Assembly: GCA_963824215.1 (NCBI GenBank)
Contig: CAWGOE010000004.1
Coordinates: 372,001-436,000 of the forward strand
Reading direction: 5' to 3'
Origin: VRUE01 sp963824215
GTDB lineage: Bacteria; Actinomycetota; Thermoleophilia; Solirubrobacterales; 70-9
DNA: 64,000 nucleotides
Every line of letters begins with the position of its first letter. Positions within the stretch are counted from its first letter, which is position 1. Positions 61,145 to 64,000 of the stretch are shown piece after piece. Under the pieces are notes generated by a model that saw nothing but the letters and a program-made list of their open reading frames with translations, was not told the DNA's origin and made no database searches. A program made the position numbers and the translations under genes.

Positions 61145-62663
61145 GCACCCATATGGACACCAAAGTGGCGGCACGTCCGATCGATGGCTGCTGCCGGTGC
61201 TGGTCTTCGTCGTCGGCGCCGCCAGTCTCGGCGCCGAGATCGCCGCGGCGCGGCTGCTGGCGCCCTACTTTGGCGCCTCGACGATCGTCTGGGCTAACAC
61301 GATCGGCGTCGTCCTCGTCGCGCTCTCGGTCGGCTACTGGCTCGGTGGCCGCTACGCCGACCGCCACCCGCACATGCGCGGCCTCTGCCTCGTCGTCCTC
61401 GTCGCTGCGGCGCTGATCGCGGCCGTCCCCTTTGCCGCGCGACCCTTCCTCGGCTTCTCCGTCGACGCCTTCGACACGGTCTCAGTAGGCGGCTTCGCCG
61501 GCTCGCTGTTCGGCGTCCTGGTCCTGGTCGCGGTCCCGGTCACCCTGCTCGGCGCCGCCTCGCCCTGGGCCGTGCGGCTGGCGGTCAATGACCGCGAGCA
61601 CTCGGGCGAGGTGGTCGGGAGGCTCTACGCGATCTCGACCGCCGGCTCGCTCTGCGGGACGATGCTCGCCGCGCTGCTCTTGATCCCGCTGCTGGGGACC
61701 CAGCGCACCTTCCTCGTCTTCGCCCTGGCGTTGGCCCTGGTAGCCGCGGCTGGGCTCGGCTGGCGCTACGCAGCGCTGCCGGTGGCTCTGGGGCTGGCGA
61801 TCATGGCACCGGTGGGGACGATCAAAGCGGCAGATACCGGCGCCGTCTTGTATGAGGCGGAGACGACTCACCAGTATGCGCGCGTGGTCGAACGCGATGA
61901 CGGCTCACGGGTGCTGGAGCTGAACGAGGGCCAGGCCGTCCACTCGCTCTACCGCCCAGGCGCCTACCTGACCGGCGATTACTGGGACGGGCACCTCTAC
62001 CTGCCCTTCGCGGCGCGGCCGCGGCCGCCGCGCCGGATCGCGATCCTCGGCAATGCGGGGGGGACCGTCGCCCGCGCCTACGGGCACTTCTTTCCCTCTA
62101 CGGAAGTCGACGCGGTCGAGATCGACGCCGAGCTGACCGAGCTCGGCCGCCGCTACCTCGACCTGCGCAACCCGCGGATGCGGACCTTTGCCGAGGACGC
62201 CCGCCCTTGGCTCGAGCGCTCCGAGGGTGGCTACGACGCGATCATGGTCGACGCCTACCGCCAGCCCTACATCCCCTTCTACCTCGCCACCCGCGAGTTC
62301 TTTGAGCTCGCCCGCGAGCGGCTCGCCCCGGGCGGCGTCGTAATCGTCAACGTCGGCCACCCCGAGGGCAGCGACGAGCTCGAGCGCGTCCTGGGGCAGA
62401 CGATGGCCGCCGTCTTCCCACGCGTCCTGCGCGATCCGATCGAGCCGACCAACACCCTGCTGCTGGCGGCCGAGGGGCCACTCTCGGCAGCGCGCCTGCG
62501 AGCCGCTTCGGTCGACCTGCCGCCGGAGCTGCGCGCCCCGGGCCGCGCAGCGGCCTCCCGTCTCGCCCCCCGCCTGCCCGGCGGCGAGGTCTACACCGAC
62601 GACCACGCCCCGGTCGAGTGGCTGGTCGACTCATCCCTGCTGGAATACGCGAATGGCGAGTAG
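61131..62663 (+). CDS. Membrane protein fused to spermidine-synthase-like domain
   Basis: 510 aa, GTG start at 61131 overlapping ctaG. Residues about 20-225 hold six or seven hydrophobic helices, beginning with FVVGAASLGAEIAAARLLAP, as in MFS-like spermidine synthase fusions. The C-terminal part has a Rossmann methyltransferase fold: AILGNAGGTVARAYG (cofactor loop), VDAVEIDAE, EDARPWL and IMVDAYRQPYIPFY. The usual polyamine-site signature of true spermidine synthases is not evident, so polyamine synthesis is doubtful; the family's function is mostly unknown. Overlaps on both sides suggest an operon with ctaG and the following small ORF. Confidence 0.82.
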   Translation: MPSLKHPYGHQSGGTSDRWLLPVLVFVVGAASLGAEIAAARLLAPYFGASTIVWANTIGVVLVALSVGYWLGGRYADRHPHMRGLCLVVLVAAALIAAVPFAARPFLGFSVDAFDTVSVGGFAGSLFGVLVLVAVPVTLLGAASPWAVRLAVNDREHSGEVVGRLYAISTAGSLCGTMLAALLLIPLLGTQRTFLVFALALALVAAAGLGWRYAALPVALGLAIMAPVGTIKAADTGAVLYEAETTHQYARVVERDDGSRVLELNEGQAVHSLYRPGAYLTGDYWDGHLYLPFAARPRPPRRIAILGNAGGTVARAYGHFFPSTEVDAVEIDAELTELGRRYLDLRNPRMRTFAEDARPWLERSEGGYDAIMVDAYRQPYIPFYLATREFFELARERLAPGGVVIVNVGHPEGSDELERVLGQTMAAVFPRVLRDPIEPTNTLLLAAEGPLSAARLRAASVDLPPELRAPGRAAASRLAPRLPGGEVYTDDHAPVEWLVDSSLLEYANGE

Positions 62664-62766
62664 AGCCAAGGCATGGCTGGTCACGGGCCCGTTCGGCCGT
62701 GGCCTGGCCTTCGCGATCGACTTCGCCGTCGCCGTGCGCCGGGGGCTGTTGCGGCGCGCGCGATAG
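62653..62766 (+). CDS. Small ORF (37 aa) between the fusion protein gene and tig
   Basis: The ATG at 62653 overlaps the end of the upstream gene by 11 nt; the stop is TAG 62764-62766, 13 nt before tig. It reads MASRAKAWLVTGPFGRGLAF, then AIDFAVAVRRGLLRRAR: a short amphipathic or membrane-associating helix with a basic end. Short basic proteins with a WLVTGP-like opening occur in actinobacteria, as far as I recall; this was not checked. It is the only frame in this gap with sensible composition. Confidence 0.45.
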   Translation: MASRAKAWLVTGPFGRGLAFAIDFAVAVRRGLLRRAR

Positions 62767-62779
62767 GGTCCCGCGCTCG

Positions 62780-64000
62780 ATGCAGCCCACCGTCTCAGAG
62801 CTACCCGGCTCGCGCGTCAGTGTCGAGGTCGAGGTTCCTGCCGCCGACGTCGACCGCGCGATCAACACAGCCGCCCGCGGCCTGGCGCGCGAGATGCGCA
62901 TGCCCGGCTTCCGCAAGGGCAAAGCGCCGCCGTCGCTGGTGATCCAGCGGGTCGGCTTCGCCGCGGTGCTCGACGAGGCGGTCCGCGAGGCGCTGCCGGA
63001 GTGGTACGAACGAGCTCTGCTCGGCTCCGGCATCGCGCCCGTCGGCGATCCCAAAGTCGAGGTCGTCTCGACCCCCGAGGCCGAGGGTGAGCCGCTCGCC
63101 TTCAAGTTCGAGATCGGCGTCCGTCCCAAGGCCGAGCTAGGCGAGTACAAGGGCCTCGAGGTCGGCAGGGCCGAGCCTGAGCCGCCGGCCGAGATGGTCG
63201 ACCGCGAGATCGAGCGGATCCGCGAAAGCTTCACCAAGCTCGAGCCGGTCGAGCGAGTCGCCGCTGACGGCGACGTGCTGCTGGTCGATTTCGAGGGGTT
63301 GCTCGACGGCAAGGCGTTCGAGGGCGGCAAGGCGAACGACTACCTGCTCGAGCTCGGCGGCGGCCAGCTGATCGAGGGCTTTGAGGAGCAGCTCGCCGGG
63401 GTCAGCGGCGGCGAGACGCGCAAGGTCGAGGTGACCTTCCCCGACGACTACCAGGCCGAGCAACTGGCCGGCGAAGACGCGGTCTTCACGGTCGAGGTCA
63501 AGGAGGTGCGGGAGAAGGTGCTACCCGAGCTCGACGACGATTTTGCCTCCGAGGCATCGGAGTTCGACACGATCGACGAGCTGCGCGCCGACATCGGCAA
63601 GCGCTTGGCCGAGGCCGTCGGCGAGCGGGCCGAGCAGGACTTCCGCGTCGCCGCGGTCGATGCCGCGGCAGCTGAGGCGAAGCTGACGCTGCCCGACGAG
63701 CTCGCCAGCGCCCGCGCCGCTGAGCGCTGGGAGCGGGTCGAACGCCAGCTCGCGGGGCGCGGCATGACCCCCGACGCCTTCCTGCAGATGCAGGGCAAAA
63801 CCCGCGAGCAGGTGATCGAGGAGTCACGGCCCGAGGCCGAAGCCGAGCTGAAACGCGAGGCGGTCCTGGCGGCTATCGCCGACGCCGAGCAGATCGAGGT
63901 CTCCGAAGAAGAGATGGTCGAGGCGCTCGCTCACAGCGCCGAGCACGAGCGGACCACCCCCGAGAAGCTGCTCGAGCGCTTGCGCGAGAGCGGTCGCGAC
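62780..64000 (+). CDS. tig: Trigger factor (3' end outside window)
   Basis: ATG 62780; 407 codons are open to the window edge with no stop, so the gene is incomplete. Residues 1-145 are the ribosome-binding domain with the GFRKGKAP signature at 43-50. About 155-240 is the FKBP-type peptidyl-prolyl isomerase domain (GDVLLVDFEGLLDG, LGGGQLIEGFEEQL, VTFPDDY). The rest is the helical chaperone domain. It binds at the ribosome exit tunnel and helps nascent proteins fold in the cytoplasm. An AGGG lies about 11 nt upstream of the ATG. In many bacteria clpP and clpX follow; they would lie outside this window. Confidence 0.96.
   Translation, partial: MQPTVSELPGSRVSVEVEVPAADVDRAINTAARGLAREMRMPGFRKGKAPPSLVIQRVGFAAVLDEAVREALPEWYERALLGSGIAPVGDPKVEVVSTPEAEGEPLAFKFEIGVRPKAELGEYKGLEVGRAEPEPPAEMVDREIERIRESFTKLEPVERVAADGDVLLVDFEGLLDGKAFEGGKANDYLLELGGGQLIEGFEEQLAGVSGGETRKVEVTFPDDYQAEQLAGEDAVFTVEVKEVREKVLPELDDDFASEASEFDTIDELRADIGKRLAEAVGERAEQDFRVAAVDAAAAEAKLTLPDELASARAAERWERVERQLAGRGMTPDAFLQMQGKTREQVIEESRPEAEAELKREAVLAAIADAEQIEVSEEEMVEALAHSAEHERTTPEKLLERLRESGRD

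Noticed and set aside
62673..62942. ORF overlapping the start of tig in another frame
   Set aside because: Low-complexity Arg/Pro/Ser translation; the tig frame is clearly real.

Overview
The window is about 57 kb of a modular type I polyketide synthase (PKS) locus on the + strand, followed by about 7 kb of ordinary chromosomal genes. High G+C, actinobacterial-style PKS docking helices, a caa3-type CtaG, a GH15 trehalase-like enzyme and trigger factor all suggest an actinobacterium. A deep-branching class such as Thermoleophilia is possible, but that is a low-confidence guess. No rRNA, tRNA, CRISPR or insertion sequence was seen, and no gene-free stretch exceeds about 110 bp.

PKS region (1-56750). 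Four collinear subunits are visible: subunit 1 (C-terminal two modules only; its start lies upstream), subunit 2 (five modules, about 8,665 aa once one frameshift is corrected), subunit 3 (three modules, 5,186 aa) and subunit 4 (one module plus thioesterase, 1,999 aa). They overlap by a few bases or lie 15 nt apart. All eleven visible modules are KS-AT-DH-KR-ACP; no enoylreductase was found. AT motifs predict malonyl-CoA in modules 1-5, 7, 9 and 10, methylmalonyl-CoA in 6 and 8, and an unclear substrate in 11 (IPSH motif). Modules 1-9 should install conjugated double bonds; exceptions are possible at module 5 (KR catalytic Ser to Ala) and module 4 (odd KR and ACP). The KRs of modules 10 and 11 are clearly dead, so the chain should reach the thioesterase as a long polyene ending in a 3,5-diketo-acyl thioester. 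That terminus is set up for 4-hydroxy-2-pyrone or diketo-acid release. Module numbers here are those visible in the window.

The PKS DNA is strongly homogenised: four families of 1.0-2.3 kb near-perfect repeats link different modules. They include an AT-only exchange block between modules 6 and 8 and a 2.3 kb block that carries the dead KR in both modules 10 and 11. Three single-base frameshifts (about 7580, about 8736 and 34423) interrupt subunits 1 and 2. In each case the correct frame resumes at once, so sequencing or assembly error is as likely as real mutation.

Downstream. An alpha/beta hydrolase overlaps the end of the thioesterase gene and is probably part of the PKS operon. Convergent to it on the - strand are a small winged-helix-like protein, an ArsR-like regulator with a recognisable promoter, and a GH15 trehalase/glucoamylase-like enzyme. 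On the + strand follow ctaG, a membrane protein fused to a spermidine-synthase-like domain, a 37-codon ORF and trigger factor (tig), which runs off the window end. The cluster therefore ends next to housekeeping genes.
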